A program made the translations under genes and the position numbers. A stretch of 64,000 nt of DNA from Psychrobacillus sp. BL-248-WT-3 (GTDB lineage Bacteria; Bacillota; Bacilli; Bacillales_A; Planococcaceae), in contig NZ_JABAFC010000001.1 in NCBI RefSeq assembly GCF_012843435.1, positions 186,001 to 250,000 on the forward strand, in the 5' to 3' direction. Shown one piece after another: positions 55,070-63,970 of the stretch. Below the pieces are notes generated by a model, which had not been told where the DNA came from, searched no databases, and saw nothing but the letters and a program-made list of their open reading frames with translations. Each line of letters starts with the position of its first letter. Within the stretch, counting starts at the first letter, position 1.

Positions 55070-56761
55070 ATGAAGAAAATAGTGGTTATTGGTGGTGTGG
55101 CTGGCGGAGCTTCGGCAGCTGCCAGAATTCGACGTTTAGATGAGCAAGCACATATTGTTATGTTTGAAAAAGGTCCGCATGTATCTTTTTCAAATTGTTC
55201 ATTACCATTTCATTTAAGTGGGATCGTAGAAGATAGTAAACGTCTACTTATGATGACACCAGATTCCTTTGAATCGAAATACAATATTGATGCACGTGTT
55301 AACAATGAAGTCGTTTCAATTAACCGTGATGAAAAAACTGTAACCATTAAAAATGTGGAAACAGGTGAGCTGTCTAATGAATCATACGATAAGTTAATCT
55401 TATCGCCAGGAGCAAGCCCAATTATACCAAAGCTACCTGGAACAGATTTACCACACGTATTTACTGTGCGAAATGTAGTAGATATTGAAAAATTACAAGA
55501 TGCGATTGTCAAAAAAGACGCAAGAAATATTGCGATTATTGGTGGTGGGTTTATAGGTGTAGAGGTAGCTGAAAACCTTCGCTTAGCTGGGCGTGATGTA
55601 GCATTGGTCGAACATGCACCTCAGATTCTCACACCATTCGATGGAGATATGGTACAAATATTGCATAAGGAAATGATGGATCAAGGTATTCAGTTGGTGG
55701 TAGACGATGGCTTAGCTGAGATTAATATGTCCTCGATTACTTTAAGCTCAGGTAAAGTACTCGAAGCGGATATCGTAGTATTGGCAATTGGTGTTCGTCC
55801 AGAGACATCACTTGCAGTGGAAGCAGGACTGGAGATTGGTGAAACAGGTGCCATTAAAGTAAATCAAAATTACCAAACAAATGATACAAATATATATGCG
55901 GTGGGAGATGCAATCGAAGTATATCACCGCCTAATGAATAAACCAACACGTTTAGCATTAGCTGGGCCAGCACAGCGCCAAGCACGTGCAGCTGCAGATC
56001 ATATTTATGGTATTCCTAATGCAAATAAGGGTGTAATCGGCTCTTCAAGTATTCAAGTGTTTGATTATGCAGCTGCCGCTACAGGATTAAATGAACGTAC
56101 TGCGAAAGAAATTGGTATACCAGTGGATGCGGTATACGTAATTGCTCCAGATAAAGTTGGGCTGATGCCATCCAGCAATCCATTACATTTTAAATTGATT
56201 TATGAAGTTCCTACTGGACGTATTGTTGGTGCACAAGCTATCGGAAAAGGTAATGCAGATAAGCGTATCGATGTGATAGCAACTCTAATTACAATGAATG
56301 GAACAATTGAAGATTTAAAAGACTTAGAGCTTTCTTATTCCCCAATGTTTTCTACTGCTAAAGATGTTGTGAATTTAGCGGCACTGGTGGCAACGAATAT
56401 GATGGCAGGTCGTTTTAAACAAGTACGTGTAAGTGAAGTACGTTCATTAGTTGAATCGGGAGCTTTTATTGTAGATGTGCGTGAGCCTAATGAATTTGCA
56501 AATGGAGCAGTGAAGGGTGCAAAGAATATTCCTTTAAGTCAGTTACGTGAGCGTATGCATGAGATTCCAAAGGATATCCCTGTATATGTTCATTGTCGTT
56601 CAGCACAGCGGAGTTATAATGCTGTCATGGCATTAGAACATAGCGGTTATGATAAAGTTTTTAATATTTCGGGTTCATTTTTGGGAATAAGCTTATACGA
56701 ATATTTTAATGACCAACAGCAACATCGTGAACCAATCGTGACGAAATATAATTTTAAATAA
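55070..56761 (+). CDS. CoA-disulfide reductase with C-terminal rhodanese domain
   Basis: 563 residues. FAD-binding GGVAGGASAAARIRR at the N-terminus, single active-site Cys 43 in SFSNCSLPF, a second NAD(P)H-binding region (GGGFIGVEVAENL), a C-terminal dimerisation domain and a rhodanese domain with active Cys 509 (VHCRSAQRS). This is the CoA-persulfide/disulfide reductase (Npsr-like) fusion, which reduces CoA persulfide or polysulfide. ATG at 55070 follows GGAGG. First gene of the sulfur island. Confidence 0.9.
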   Translation: MKKIVVIGGVAGGASAAARIRRLDEQAHIVMFEKGPHVSFSNCSLPFHLSGIVEDSKRLLMMTPDSFESKYNIDARVNNEVVSINRDEKTVTIKNVETGELSNESYDKLILSPGASPIIPKLPGTDLPHVFTVRNVVDIEKLQDAIVKKDARNIAIIGGGFIGVEVAENLRLAGRDVALVEHAPQILTPFDGDMVQILHKEMMDQGIQLVVDDGLAEINMSSITLSSGKVLEADIVVLAIGVRPETSLAVEAGLEIGETGAIKVNQNYQTNDTNIYAVGDAIEVYHRLMNKPTRLALAGPAQRQARAAADHIYGIPNANKGVIGSSSIQVFDYAAAATGLNERTAKEIGIPVDAVYVIAPDKVGLMPSSNPLHFKLIYEVPTGRIVGAQAIGKGNADKRIDVIATLITMNGTIEDLKDLELSYSPMFSTAKDVVNLAALVATNMMAGRFKQVRVSEVRSLVESGAFIVDVREPNEFANGAVKGAKNIPLSQLRERMHEIPKDIPVYVHCRSAQRSYNAVMALEHSGYDKVFNISGSFLGISLYEYFNDQQQHREPIVTKYNFK

Positions 56762-56813
56762 TGATTTCACCATTTGCGGATTGGGCTACCTTTTTACATG
56801 AAGGGAGATGTTT

Positions 56814-57845
56814 ATGACTTATATAACTGTGGGGCAATTTTCAATACCCATTGCATGGATTGCATTTTTTATCGCTATTCTCTACAGCGATTTTAGAAAC
56901 AAAAATAAAGATAATCGTACTGACAAAATAATTAGTCGTCTTTTTTGGTTTTACGTTTTAATCTGGAAATTAAGTTATATCCTATTTTCCTGGGAAAGCT
57001 TTGTCCAAGCACCTATGTCAATACTATATTTTGATGGAGGTTTAAAAGGAAATATATTAGCCTTCATGGTGATGATAATTGTACTTGTGAAGCATCGAGC
57101 GGGAATTGAGTGGGAGGTGCTATGGCAATATTGGATCCGCTTTGTAGCAGCCCACCAATTCGTAAACTATATCTTAATGGAGCAATGGGTCATTGCAATT
57201 ATATGGTTAGCACTATTAGTTTTACTCGAAATGAAAGAGAAACAGTGGTTAATAATTGTTCAGTGGCCAATTATTTTATGGATAAGTGGATGGATGAACG
57301 CACTAGTCATAGCACATTTAATGGTCATTTTGTCTTTAATTTTAAAAAAGAAAAGCTATCAGCAAATTGCTTTAATTGGTGTACTTAGCTTAATGGCTAT
57401 GACAGTGACTGATTTACAATCGACCGTTTCCACAACTGACAGAGTTGTAATCGATTTAAATACTACCTCAAATGATAGATATATTTTGTCGGAGAAAGAC
57501 CAGAAGCTCACAGTGGTGAATTTCTTTGCGACTTGGTGTCCACCATGTCAGGCAGAGATGCCACATTTACAAAATTTTGCTGAAGATTTACCAGATCAAG
57601 TGGAATTGATTGGGATCAATTTGACTGACCGTGATAATGGTCCGAAGGCATTAGCAGAGTTTATGGAAACATATGAAGTGACATATCCCATGTTGTTAGA
57701 TGAAAAGGATCGGTTTGGTAAGTCCTATAATATTGTTTCTATACCCACTACGGTAGTTCTAAATAAGGATGGGCAAGAGCTAGAACGGATTATAGGGCCG
57801 GTAAGTGAAGAGGTTTTACGAAATTTAACGAACAAGTATAAATGA
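56814..57845 (+). CDS. Multi-pass membrane protein with TlpA-like thioredoxin domain
   Basis: 343 residues. About six to seven N-terminal membrane helices (residues 8 to 199) of unrecognised family, then a thioredoxin-like domain with WCPPC (C242 and C245) in VVNFFATWCPPCQAEMP, and the cis-Pro SIPTTVV, which make it a TlpA/ResA-type redoxin. The domain is probably outside the cell. It would exchange electrons with thiols/disulfides, perhaps for persulfide handling. ATG at 56814 with AAGGGAG at the right distance; the ATG at 56808 abuts the site. Confidence 0.85.
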   Translation: MTYITVGQFSIPIAWIAFFIAILYSDFRNKNKDNRTDKIISRLFWFYVLIWKLSYILFSWESFVQAPMSILYFDGGLKGNILAFMVMIIVLVKHRAGIEWEVLWQYWIRFVAAHQFVNYILMEQWVIAIIWLALLVLLEMKEKQWLIIVQWPIILWISGWMNALVIAHLMVILSLILKKKSYQQIALIGVLSLMAMTVTDLQSTVSTTDRVVIDLNTTSNDRYILSEKDQKLTVVNFFATWCPPCQAEMPHLQNFAEDLPDQVELIGINLTDRDNGPKALAEFMETYEVTYPMLLDEKDRFGKSYNIVSIPTTVVLNKDGQELERIIGPVSEEVLRNLTNKYK

Positions 57846-57945
57846 TTTATATCTTTAAATTATGGGATGTGGCCCTCTACATCCTATAATGACTTTAATA
57901 TTCTTGTCTCTCGCAATTGAGGTCCAAAGCTTCTATTCTTTTGTG

Positions 57946-57974
57946 TTGACATATACCCTATGGGGTAGTAATAT
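57946..57974 (+). promoter_or_regulatory. Promoter with embedded CstR-type operator 2 (cstR promoter)
   Basis: TTGACA, 17 bases, TAATAT; the spacer holds ATACCCTATGGGGTA, a CstR-type inverted repeat. The repressor therefore covers its own promoter. Confidence 0.9.
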
Positions 57975-58011
57975 GTGTTTAGAACAAATATTGATTAAAT
58001 GAGGTGAGATG

Positions 58012-58272
58012 ATGCAATATGATGCGAAGGTTACAGCAAGGATGAAAAAAGTAGAAGGCCAGCTTAGAGGTATACTACGTATGATGGAAGAAGAAAAAGA
58101 TTGTAAAGATGTGATTACACAACTAAGTGCTGTTCGTTCTGCTGTAGATCGTACAATTGGTGTTATTGTCACAGATAATTTAGTTGAGTGTTTATCTAAA
58201 GAAAATGTAGAAACTCTTGATAAAAATGCAATGGTTAAGCAAGCAGTTGATCTATTAGTAAAAAGTCGATAA
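58012..58272 (+). CDS. cstR: Persulfide-sensing repressor of the CsoR/CstR family
   Basis: 86 residues from ATG 58012 (GAGGTGAG ahead). The two conserved cysteines fall at 31 (KDCKDV) and 60 (LVECL), the positions of CstR in Staphylococcus aureus; the copper-binding His of CsoR is replaced by Asn 56. It is thus a sulfane-sulfur sensor rather than a copper sensor. Persulfide/polysulfide linking of the cysteines should release it from the nearby operators. Equivalent to B. subtilis YrkD. Confidence 0.9.
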   Translation: MQYDAKVTARMKKVEGQLRGILRMMEEEKDCKDVITQLSAVRSAVDRTIGVIVTDNLVECLSKENVETLDKNAMVKQAVDLLVKSR

Positions 58273-58294
58273 GACTTTTTATTTTTACAATAAG

Positions 58295-58311
58295 ATATAC
58301 CTATACGGGTA
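58295..58311 (+). promoter_or_regulatory. CstR-type operator 3
   Basis: ATATACCTATACGGGTA just upstream of the DsrE2-like gene ribosome-binding site (AAGGAG). No strong promoter was found at this point. Confidence 0.65.
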
Positions 58312-58322
58312 AGGAGATAATT

Positions 58323-58799
58323 ATGGAAAAGAAAAGAACAACAATCGTTTTGTTTAGTGGTGATTATGACAAGGCAATGGCTGCCTATATTATTGCGAAT
58401 GGTGCAGCAGCTTATGACCACGAAGTTACTATTTTTCACACGTTCTGGGGAATTAATGCGTTACGTAAGCAAGAATCAGTTCCAGTAAAAAAAGGATTTT
58501 TAGAAAAAATGTTTGCTAAGATGATGCCACGAGGTGCTGAAAAGCTTGGTTTATCAAAAATGCAAATGCTTGGGATGGGTCCCAAAATGATTAAACATGT
58601 AATGAATAAGCACAATGCATTAACGCTAACACAGCTTGTGGAGATGGCTCAAGAACAAGACATTAAATTAGTAACTTGTACGATGACAATGGATTTACTA
58701 GGACTTCAAAAAGAAGAGCTATTAGATGGTATTCAATATGCAGGTGTTGCAGCTTATTTAGCAGATGCAGAAAATGGCAATGTAAACTTATTCATATAA
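58323..58799 (+). CDS. DsrE/DsrF-like sulfur-relay protein (YrkE-like)
   Basis: 158 residues, DsrE2-type. IVLFSGDYDKAMAAYIIANGAAAYDHEVTIFHTFWGI at the N-terminus, a Met-rich middle (KMFAKMMPRG, KMQMLGMGPKMIKHVM) and a single conserved Cys 119 in LVTCTMTMDLLG that would carry persulfide. B. subtilis yrkE lies in the same position. Three-gene-scale spacing of 11 bp to the next gene suggests operon. Confidence 0.85.
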   Translation: MEKKRTTIVLFSGDYDKAMAAYIIANGAAAYDHEVTIFHTFWGINALRKQESVPVKKGFLEKMFAKMMPRGAEKLGLSKMQMLGMGPKMIKHVMNKHNALTLTQLVEMAQEQDIKLVTCTMTMDLLGLQKEELLDGIQYAGVAAYLADAENGNVNLFI

Positions 58800-58809
58800 G
58801 AGGTGACAT

Positions 58810-59151
58810 ATGGAAACAATAATTATTATAGCGGTCGTAGCAGTGTTTTTAATGTGGCGCTTTAAACCGACAAAAGGGATTCAAAATATATCTACCGGAC
58901 AGTTAAAACAAATTATTAACGATAAGGATAAAGTATTTGTCGATGTAAGAACAAAAGGTGAATTCAAATCACGAAATATACCCCAATTTAAAAATATACC
59001 ACTTGGTTCTGATCTTTCGAAGTTACCAAAAGACAAGGAAATCATTGTAATCTGTCAAAGTGGTATGCGCTCAAGTCAAGCGTGTAAGCAATTAACGAAA
59101 TTGGGATTTACTAAAGTAACGAATGTCCGTGGCGGCATGAGTGCATATTAG
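58810..59151 (+). CDS. Membrane-anchored rhodanese
   Basis: 113 residues. One N-terminal membrane helix (residues 3-15), then a rhodanese domain with Cys 82 (ICQSGMRSS), so the enzyme sits on the inner face of the membrane. It transfers sulfane sulfur. AGAGGTG precedes the ATG. Confidence 0.88.
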   Translation: METIIIIAVVAVFLMWRFKPTKGIQNISTGQLKQIINDKDKVFVDVRTKGEFKSRNIPQFKNIPLGSDLSKLPKDKEIIVICQSGMRSSQACKQLTKLGFTKVTNVRGGMSAY

Positions 59152-59163
59152 GAGGATATTAAA

Positions 59164-59460
59164 ATGAAAACAATCTTACCAGAGCAAGTACAACAAAAGC
59201 TACAAGCAGGGGAAAATCTAAATTTAATTGACGTGCGTGAGGTTTCTGAAGTTGAGGCAGGTCATATACCGGGTATCATCCATATACCATTAAACTTGTT
59301 AGAATTTCGTTTACACGAATTAGATAAGACTAAACCGTACATTATGGTTTGCCGTTCAGGTGGTCGCAGTGGCCAAGCAACAACGTTTTTAGAAGCTCAA
59401 GGTTTTGATGTGACGAATATGTCTGGCGGGATGCTTGAATGGAATGGAGAAGTTAAATAA
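59164..59460 (+). CDS. Rhodanese-like sulfurtransferase
   Basis: 98 residues, single rhodanese domain with active Cys 63 in VCRSGGRSG, no membrane helix. AGGAGG precedes the ATG; 12 bp after the preceding rhodanese gene. Confidence 0.9.
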   Translation: MKTILPEQVQQKLQAGENLNLIDVREVSEVEAGHIPGIIHIPLNLLEFRLHELDKTKPYIMVCRSGGRSGQATTFLEAQGFDVTNMSGGMLEWNGEVK

Positions 59461-59481
59461 ATTACATTTTTTCAAAAAAAT

Positions 59482-59499
59482 TATACCCTAACCGGTATA
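59482..59499 (+). promoter_or_regulatory. CstR-type operator 4
   Basis: TATACCCTAACCGGTATA, inverted-repeat site next to the ribosome-binding site of the TusA-rhodanese gene (GGAGG). Confidence 0.75.
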
Positions 59500-59513
59500 G
59501 GTGGAGGTAACAA

Positions 59514-60074
59514 ATGGTTAAATCAGATGTGCAATTAAATGCAAAGGGCTTAGCTTGCCCAATGCCAATAGTGAAAACTAAAAAAGCAATGAATGAAGTG
59601 GAAGAAGGTCAAGTTTTAGAAATCCAAGCAACAGATAAAGGTTCTGTCGCGGATTTAGCAGCTTGGTCAAAAACAGTAGGGCACCAATACATCGGTTCTC
59701 ATGAAGAAAATGGTGTATTTTATCATTATATACGAAAATGCAATCCAGAAATTAGCGAGCAACAAGAAAAGTCATTTAAACAAACGGTTTCAAATGAAGA
59801 AGCAATCGCTGGTGATGGCTTAATCTTAGATGTGCGTGAAGCAGCAGAGTATGGATTCGGCCATATCCCCGGTGCGAAATCGATCCCAATGGGTGAGTTA
59901 GAAAATCGTTTATCTGAATTAGATCAAGAGCAAACCATTTATGTCATTTGCCGTACTGGTACTCGCTCGGATATGGCTGCACAGCAATTGACAAAAGCAG
60001 GTTATAAAAAAATATATAATGTCTTACCTGGTATGTCAGGGTATGAAGGCGAATTACAGAAAGAGGTTGAATAA
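59514..60074 (+). CDS. TusA-rhodanese fusion (YrkF-like)
   Basis: 186 residues. N-terminal TusA domain with the GLACPMP motif (Cys 15) and C-terminal rhodanese domain with Cys 146 (VICRTGTRS). It joins a persulfide carrier with a sulfurtransferase. Same arrangement as B. subtilis YrkF. GGAGGTAAC precedes the ATG. Confidence 0.92.
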   Translation: MVKSDVQLNAKGLACPMPIVKTKKAMNEVEEGQVLEIQATDKGSVADLAAWSKTVGHQYIGSHEENGVFYHYIRKCNPEISEQQEKSFKQTVSNEEAIAGDGLILDVREAAEYGFGHIPGAKSIPMGELENRLSELDQEQTIYVICRTGTRSDMAAQQLTKAGYKKIYNVLPGMSGYEGELQKEVE

Positions 60075-60075
60075 T

Positions 60076-60471
60076 ATGTCAAACAAAGTAGCAATAATTG
60101 CATCTAACGGCGGTTTATTTGATGCATATAAAGTATTTAACATTGCAACAGCAGCGGCAGCTTCTGATAAGGAAGTAGCAATTTTCTTTACTTTTGAAGG
60201 CTTGAACCTTATCCATAAGCAAGGTATGCACGCACTTGAAATGCCAGCAGGCAAAGAGCATTTTGCAGAAGGCTTCGCTCAGGCACAAGTCCCAGCAATT
60301 CCGCAATTGGTTGAGATGGCTCAGGAGCTAGGTGTAAAATTTATTGCTTGCCAAATGACAATGGATGTTATGGGCTTAACAAAAAATGATTTTGTAGACG
60401 GTATTGATGTAGGCGGAGCAGTTACGTTCCTAGAATTCGCGAAAGACGCATCACCAACATTAACATTTTAA
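60076..60471 (+). CDS. DsrE-family small sulfur-relay protein
   Basis: 131 residues with the DsrE fold (VAIIASNGGLFDAYKVFNIATAAAASDKEVAIFFTFEGL) and persulfide-carrying candidate Cys 92 in IACQMTMDVMGL. A paralog of the DsrE2-like gene at 58323, lacking its Met-rich insert. ATG at 60076 is 2 bp from the end of the TusA-rhodanese gene; AAAGAGG is ahead of it. Confidence 0.85.
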   Translation: MSNKVAIIASNGGLFDAYKVFNIATAAAASDKEVAIFFTFEGLNLIHKQGMHALEMPAGKEHFAEGFAQAQVPAIPQLVEMAQELGVKFIACQMTMDVMGLTKNDFVDGIDVGGAVTFLEFAKDASPTLTF

Positions 60472-60517
60472 TTAGGTAATGGGAGGGGAGTTCCCTTCCG
60501 ACCTAAAAATTTTTAAT
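60472..60517 (+). terminator. Strong hairpin, probable terminator/attenuator
   Basis: TTAGGT pairs with ACCTAA, inner GGAGGGG with CCCTTCC; then AAAAATTTTT. Lies before operator 5, separating two transcription units. Confidence 0.6.
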
Positions 60518-60523
60518 AAAAAA

Positions 60524-60540
60524 TATACCTATGGGGGTAC
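60524..60540 (+). promoter_or_regulatory. CstR-type operator 5
   Basis: TATACCTATGGGGGTAC immediately upstream of the rhodanese-dioxygenase gene, overlapping its GGGGG ribosome-binding site. Confidence 0.75.
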
Positions 60541-60546
60541 TTGTTT

Positions 60547-61674
60547 ATGACAGTAAATATATGGACAGCTGCTGATGTAGCTCGAAAAGTAATTGATAAT
60601 AAAGAATTATTTATATTAGACGTCCGAAATGCAGATGCATTTGAGGATTGGAAGATTGAAGGTCATAAATTTGAGTATTTAAATATTCCATATTTTGATC
60701 TTTTAGATGGTGTAGAAGAGATACTAGAGCAAATTCCTACCGACAAAGATGTTTTAGTAGTATGTGCTAAGGAAGGCTCTTCTATTATGATTGCTGAAAT
60801 GTTGTCGGATGCTGGTCGTGAAGTTGCTTATTTAGCCGGTGGGATGAAATCCTGGTCTATGTATTTAGAGCCAATTAAAGTAGGAAATCTTGCAAATGGT
60901 GGCGAGCTATACCAATTCGTACGTTTAGGAAAAGGCTGCTTATCCTACATGGCAATTTCTGAAGGTGAGGCAGCGCTTATAGATGCAGTCCGTTTCACAG
61001 AAGTATTTACAAATTTTGCACAGGAAAAAGGTGTAGAAATCAAGCATGTATTTGATACTCACTTACACGCCGACCATATTTCAGGAGGACGTCATATCGC
61101 TGCTGAAACAGGAGCAACCTATTATTTACCACCGAAAGATGCAGAAGAGGTTGTGTTTGACTACACAGCCCTTACAGACGGTTTAACTGTACAGCTTGGG
61201 TCAACAAAAATTGATGTAGGTGCGCTTTACTCACCAGGTCATACAATTGGTTCAACTTCATTTGTGATTGATGAAAAGTACTTATTAACAGGAGATATTT
61301 TATTCATCGATTCGATTGGGCGTCCTGATTTAGCCGGTCTGGCAGAGGATTGGGTAGCAGATTTACGCGAAACATTATACTCTCGCTATCGTTCATTAGC
61401 TGAAGATCTAATCGTATTACCAGCACACTTTATGATTATTGAAGAGCTAAACGAAAATGGTACTGTAGCAAAACGTTTAGGAGATCTATTTGCAGAAAAT
61501 CATGGCTTAAATGTAGAGGACGAGGAAGTATTCCGTTCAATGGTAACAGACAACTTGCCTCCTCAACCAAATGCCTATCAAGAAATTCGCCACGTGAACA
61601 TGGGCAAAATTACACCAAGTAATGAAGAACAAACGGAAATGGAAATCGGACCAAACCGTTGTGCAGTACGTTAA
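60547..61674 (+). CDS. Rhodanese fused to persulfide dioxygenase-like MBL (YrkH-like)
   Basis: 375 residues. N-terminal rhodanese domain (Cys 73, VVCAKEGSS), then an MBL domain of the ETHE1 type: [10 protein letters not shown] (H172, H174, D176, H177), H232 in SPGHTIG, D250 in TGDILFID. Fe-binding equivalents of ETHE1 are H172, H232 and D250. It would oxidise glutathione/bacillithiol/CoA-type persulfides to sulfite. The rhodanese is N-terminal, the reverse of CstB. ATG at 60547; TTG at 60541 is an alternative. Confidence 0.87.
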   Translation: MTVNIWTAADVARKVIDNKELFILDVRNADAFEDWKIEGHKFEYLNIPYFDLLDGVEEILEQIPTDKDVLVVCAKEGSSIMIAEMLSDAGREVAYLAGGMKSWSMYLEPIKVGNLANGGELYQFVRLGKGCLSYMAISEGEAALIDAVRFTEVFTNFAQEKGVEIKHVFDTHLHADHISGGRHIAAETGATYYLPPKDAEEVVFDYTALTDGLTVQLGSTKIDVGALYSPGHTIGSTSFVIDEKYLLTGDILFIDSIGRPDLAGLAEDWVADLRETLYSRYRSLAEDLIVLPAHFMIIEELNENGTVAKRLGDLFAENHGLNVEDEEVFRSMVTDNLPPQPNAYQEIRHVNMGKITPSNEEQTEMEIGPNRCAVR

Positions 61675-61764
61675 TTTTCATAACAAAGGAAATATTATTC
61701 ATACACTTGTCTCTTGGAGAGAAGTTTATACTGACAACAAATAATACGAGAAGAGGAATATAAC

Positions 61765-61992
61765 ATGAACATTACTAAAACATTAGATGCAAAAGGATTA
61801 GCATGTCCAATGCCAATCGTTCGTACGAAAAAAACAATTGATACGATTAATTCTGGAGAAATACTAGAAGTATTAGTTACTGATAAAGGTGCGTTAAATG
61901 ACTTTACAGCGTGGGCAGCAGCTGGTGGGCATACAATTGTTGAACAAAAAGAGGAAGACGGCGTGTTATTCTTTTATATTCAAAAAGCTTAA
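61765..61992 (+). CDS. TusA-family sulfur carrier (YrkI-like)
   Basis: 75 residues, GLACPMPIVRTKKTI with persulfide Cys 14. A free TusA domain next to the dioxygenase gene. GAAGAGGAA precedes the ATG. Followed by a terminator. Confidence 0.93.
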   Translation: MNITKTLDAKGLACPMPIVRTKKTIDTINSGEILEVLVTDKGALNDFTAWAAAGGHTIVEQKEEDGVLFFYIQKA

Positions 61993-62004
61993 CAGTATAA
62001 ATTG

Positions 62005-62035
62005 CGAGTAGAATATTCTTCTACTCGTTTTTTTT
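62005..62035 (+). terminator. Rho-independent terminator
   Basis: CGAGTAGAA pairs with TTCTACTCG, followed by T8, between tusA and the tauE-type gene. Confidence 0.9.
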
Positions 62036-62057
62036 ACAGAAAGAAGGGACAGACATT

Positions 62058-62837
62058 ATGGATCTTTCCATTACATTTATAGTTGTTATTTTTGCCCTTG
62101 GATTTATAGGGTCATTTGTTTCGGGCATGTTAGGAGTTGGGGGCTCCATCATTAAATACCCCTTGCTATTATACGTTCCACCACTATTTGGACTGGTGGC
62201 ATTTTCTGCCCATGAAGTATCAGGAATTAGTGCGATTCAAGTATTCTTCGCTTCTATTGCAGGTGTGTGGGCATACCGAAAAAGTGGGCTGCTCCATAAG
62301 GAATTGATTATTTATATGGGTGGGGCAATTTTACTTGGAAGCTTTATTGGTAGTTACGGTTCAGGATTTTTATCGGAGGACGCTGTTAATATTGTGTACG
62401 GAATACTCGCTATAATTGCTGCGGTTATGATGTTTATTCCACGTAAAACTATAGAGGAAAACGCTAAAATTTCATTCAATAAAGTTCTTGCAAGTAGCCT
62501 AGCGCTCATTGTTGGAGTTGGATCTGGGATCGTCGGAGCAGCGGGTGGCTTTTTACTCGTCCCGATTATGCTTACCGTTTTAAAAATTCCAACACGTGTT
62601 ACAATTGCGACCAGTTTAGCAATCACCTTTATTTCTTCTATTGGTGGTAGTGTAGGTAAAATTATTACTGGTCAAATTGAGTACTGGCCTGCGTTCATTA
62701 TGATTATCGCAAGTATCATCGCAGCACCTTTAGGAGCAAAAATTGGTCAAAAAATGAATGTGAAAATTCTACAATGGTTGTTAGCTATTATGATTGGTGC
62801 AACAGCTATTAAAATTTGGATCGATATTTTACAGTAA
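62058..62837 (+). CDS. TauE/SafE sulfite-exporter family membrane protein (YrkJ-like)
   Basis: 259 residues with about eight membrane helices and the TauE glycine-rich motifs [25 protein letters not shown] and [20 protein letters not shown]. Expected to export sulfite or another sulfur oxyanion made by the dioxygenase. AAGAAGGGA precedes the ATG. Same place as yrkJ in B. subtilis. Confidence 0.9.
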   Translation: MDLSITFIVVIFALGFIGSFVSGMLGVGGSIIKYPLLLYVPPLFGLVAFSAHEVSGISAIQVFFASIAGVWAYRKSGLLHKELIIYMGGAILLGSFIGSYGSGFLSEDAVNIVYGILAIIAAVMMFIPRKTIEENAKISFNKVLASSLALIVGVGSGIVGAAGGFLLVPIMLTVLKIPTRVTIATSLAITFISSIGGSVGKIITGQIEYWPAFIMIIASIIAAPLGAKIGQKMNVKILQWLLAIMIGATAIKIWIDILQ

Positions 62838-63127
62838 TACACAAAGAAAAGAATTTAAAGATGTATCTCGTGAATCAAGGTTTTTGTTTTGGATTAACGT
62901 TTCAATTTAGCTAAGATTTCTATGAATCTCTATTATAAATCTATATCCTAATTAGTTCCTAGATAATCCAGTTCCATCAAATACAGTAATAATTTTATGG
63001 AAAGATGGTTATTAATGAAACAACCCATGAAATTTTAAATTGACTCAATAAACTATTTTTTGTTAAATATACGTTTTTTTAATAAAATGATGTATAGTTA
63101 AGTTCGATTAAATTTAAGGAGCAAGAC

Positions 63128-63937
63128 ATGAAAAATATTATTGTTATTACTTTGGGTTCGTTATTAATGGCTGTTGCACTGAACTTATTCTTAGTGCCTC
63201 ATGAAGTTATTCTAGGTGGGTTTTCTGGTATTGGGATGATAATAGGTATTCTAACCGGATGGAATATTGGTTGGATAATTTTCCTTTTGAACATCCCCGT
63301 GTTTATTCTTGGCTTTATAAGTATTGGGAAAAAATTTGTAGCATATAGTATGTATTCTGTTTTCCTTACGAGTTTAGCAATGCAATATATTCCGGTTTAT
63401 CAAATTACAGAAGATATTTTATTGTCCTCTGTTTTTGGAGCAGTAATAGGTGGTGCCGCTACCGGAATGATCATTAAATTCAATGGTTCTACTGGTGGAA
63501 TAGATATTATTGGGCTTGTTATTACCAAAAAGAAGGATTTCTCCTTAGGTACTTTAATGCTGGTCATGAACAGTGTTATTGTATTAGCTTCTGGTTACTT
63601 CATAGGCTGGGAGCAAACAATGTATACATTATTAGTTCTATATGTATTTGGAAAAGTAGTAGATGTCATTCATACCAAACATGTAAAAGTAACACTTATG
63701 ATCATCACTGAAAAAGGTGAGGAAGTTCAAGATAAGATGCTTAAAAGCTTAGTCCGAGGGATTACTGTTTTGGACGGAGAGGGAGCATATACTAAGCAAC
63801 CAAGAAAAGTGCTATTTACCGTCATTACGAGATATGAACTAGGGGAAGTAAAGAAAATGATTAAGGAAGTAGACAGTAATGCGTTTGTAAATATTACTGA
63901 AACGATTGAGGTTATGGGAGCATTTAATAAAAATTGA
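63128..63937 (+). CDS. YitT-family membrane protein (second copy)
   Basis: 269 residues: membrane helices (YitT domain) followed by a cytoplasmic DUF2179 domain (KSLVRGITVLDGEGAYTKQPRKVLFTVITRYELGEVKKMIKEVDSNAFV). Paralogous to the gene at 47341. AAGGAGC precedes the ATG. A terminator follows. Confidence 0.9.
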   Translation: MKNIIVITLGSLLMAVALNLFLVPHEVILGGFSGIGMIIGILTGWNIGWIIFLLNIPVFILGFISIGKKFVAYSMYSVFLTSLAMQYIPVYQITEDILLSSVFGAVIGGAATGMIIKFNGSTGGIDIIGLVITKKKDFSLGTLMLVMNSVIVLASGYFIGWEQTMYTLLVLYVFGKVVDVIHTKHVKVTLMIITEKGEEVQDKMLKSLVRGITVLDGEGAYTKQPRKVLFTVITRYELGEVKKMIKEVDSNAFVNITETIEVMGAFNKN

Positions 63938-63943
63938 TTTTAT

Positions 63944-63970
63944 AAAGTCCAGAAAACTCTGGGCTTTTTA
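63944..63970 (+). terminator. Rho-independent terminator
   Basis: AAAGTCCAGA pairs with TCTGGGCTTT (one G-T pair), then T residues. Confidence 0.82.

Noticed and set aside
58012-58272. Copper sensor CsoR
   Set aside because: The third copper ligand (His) is Asn 56; only the two cysteines at 31 and 60 remain, as in CstR.
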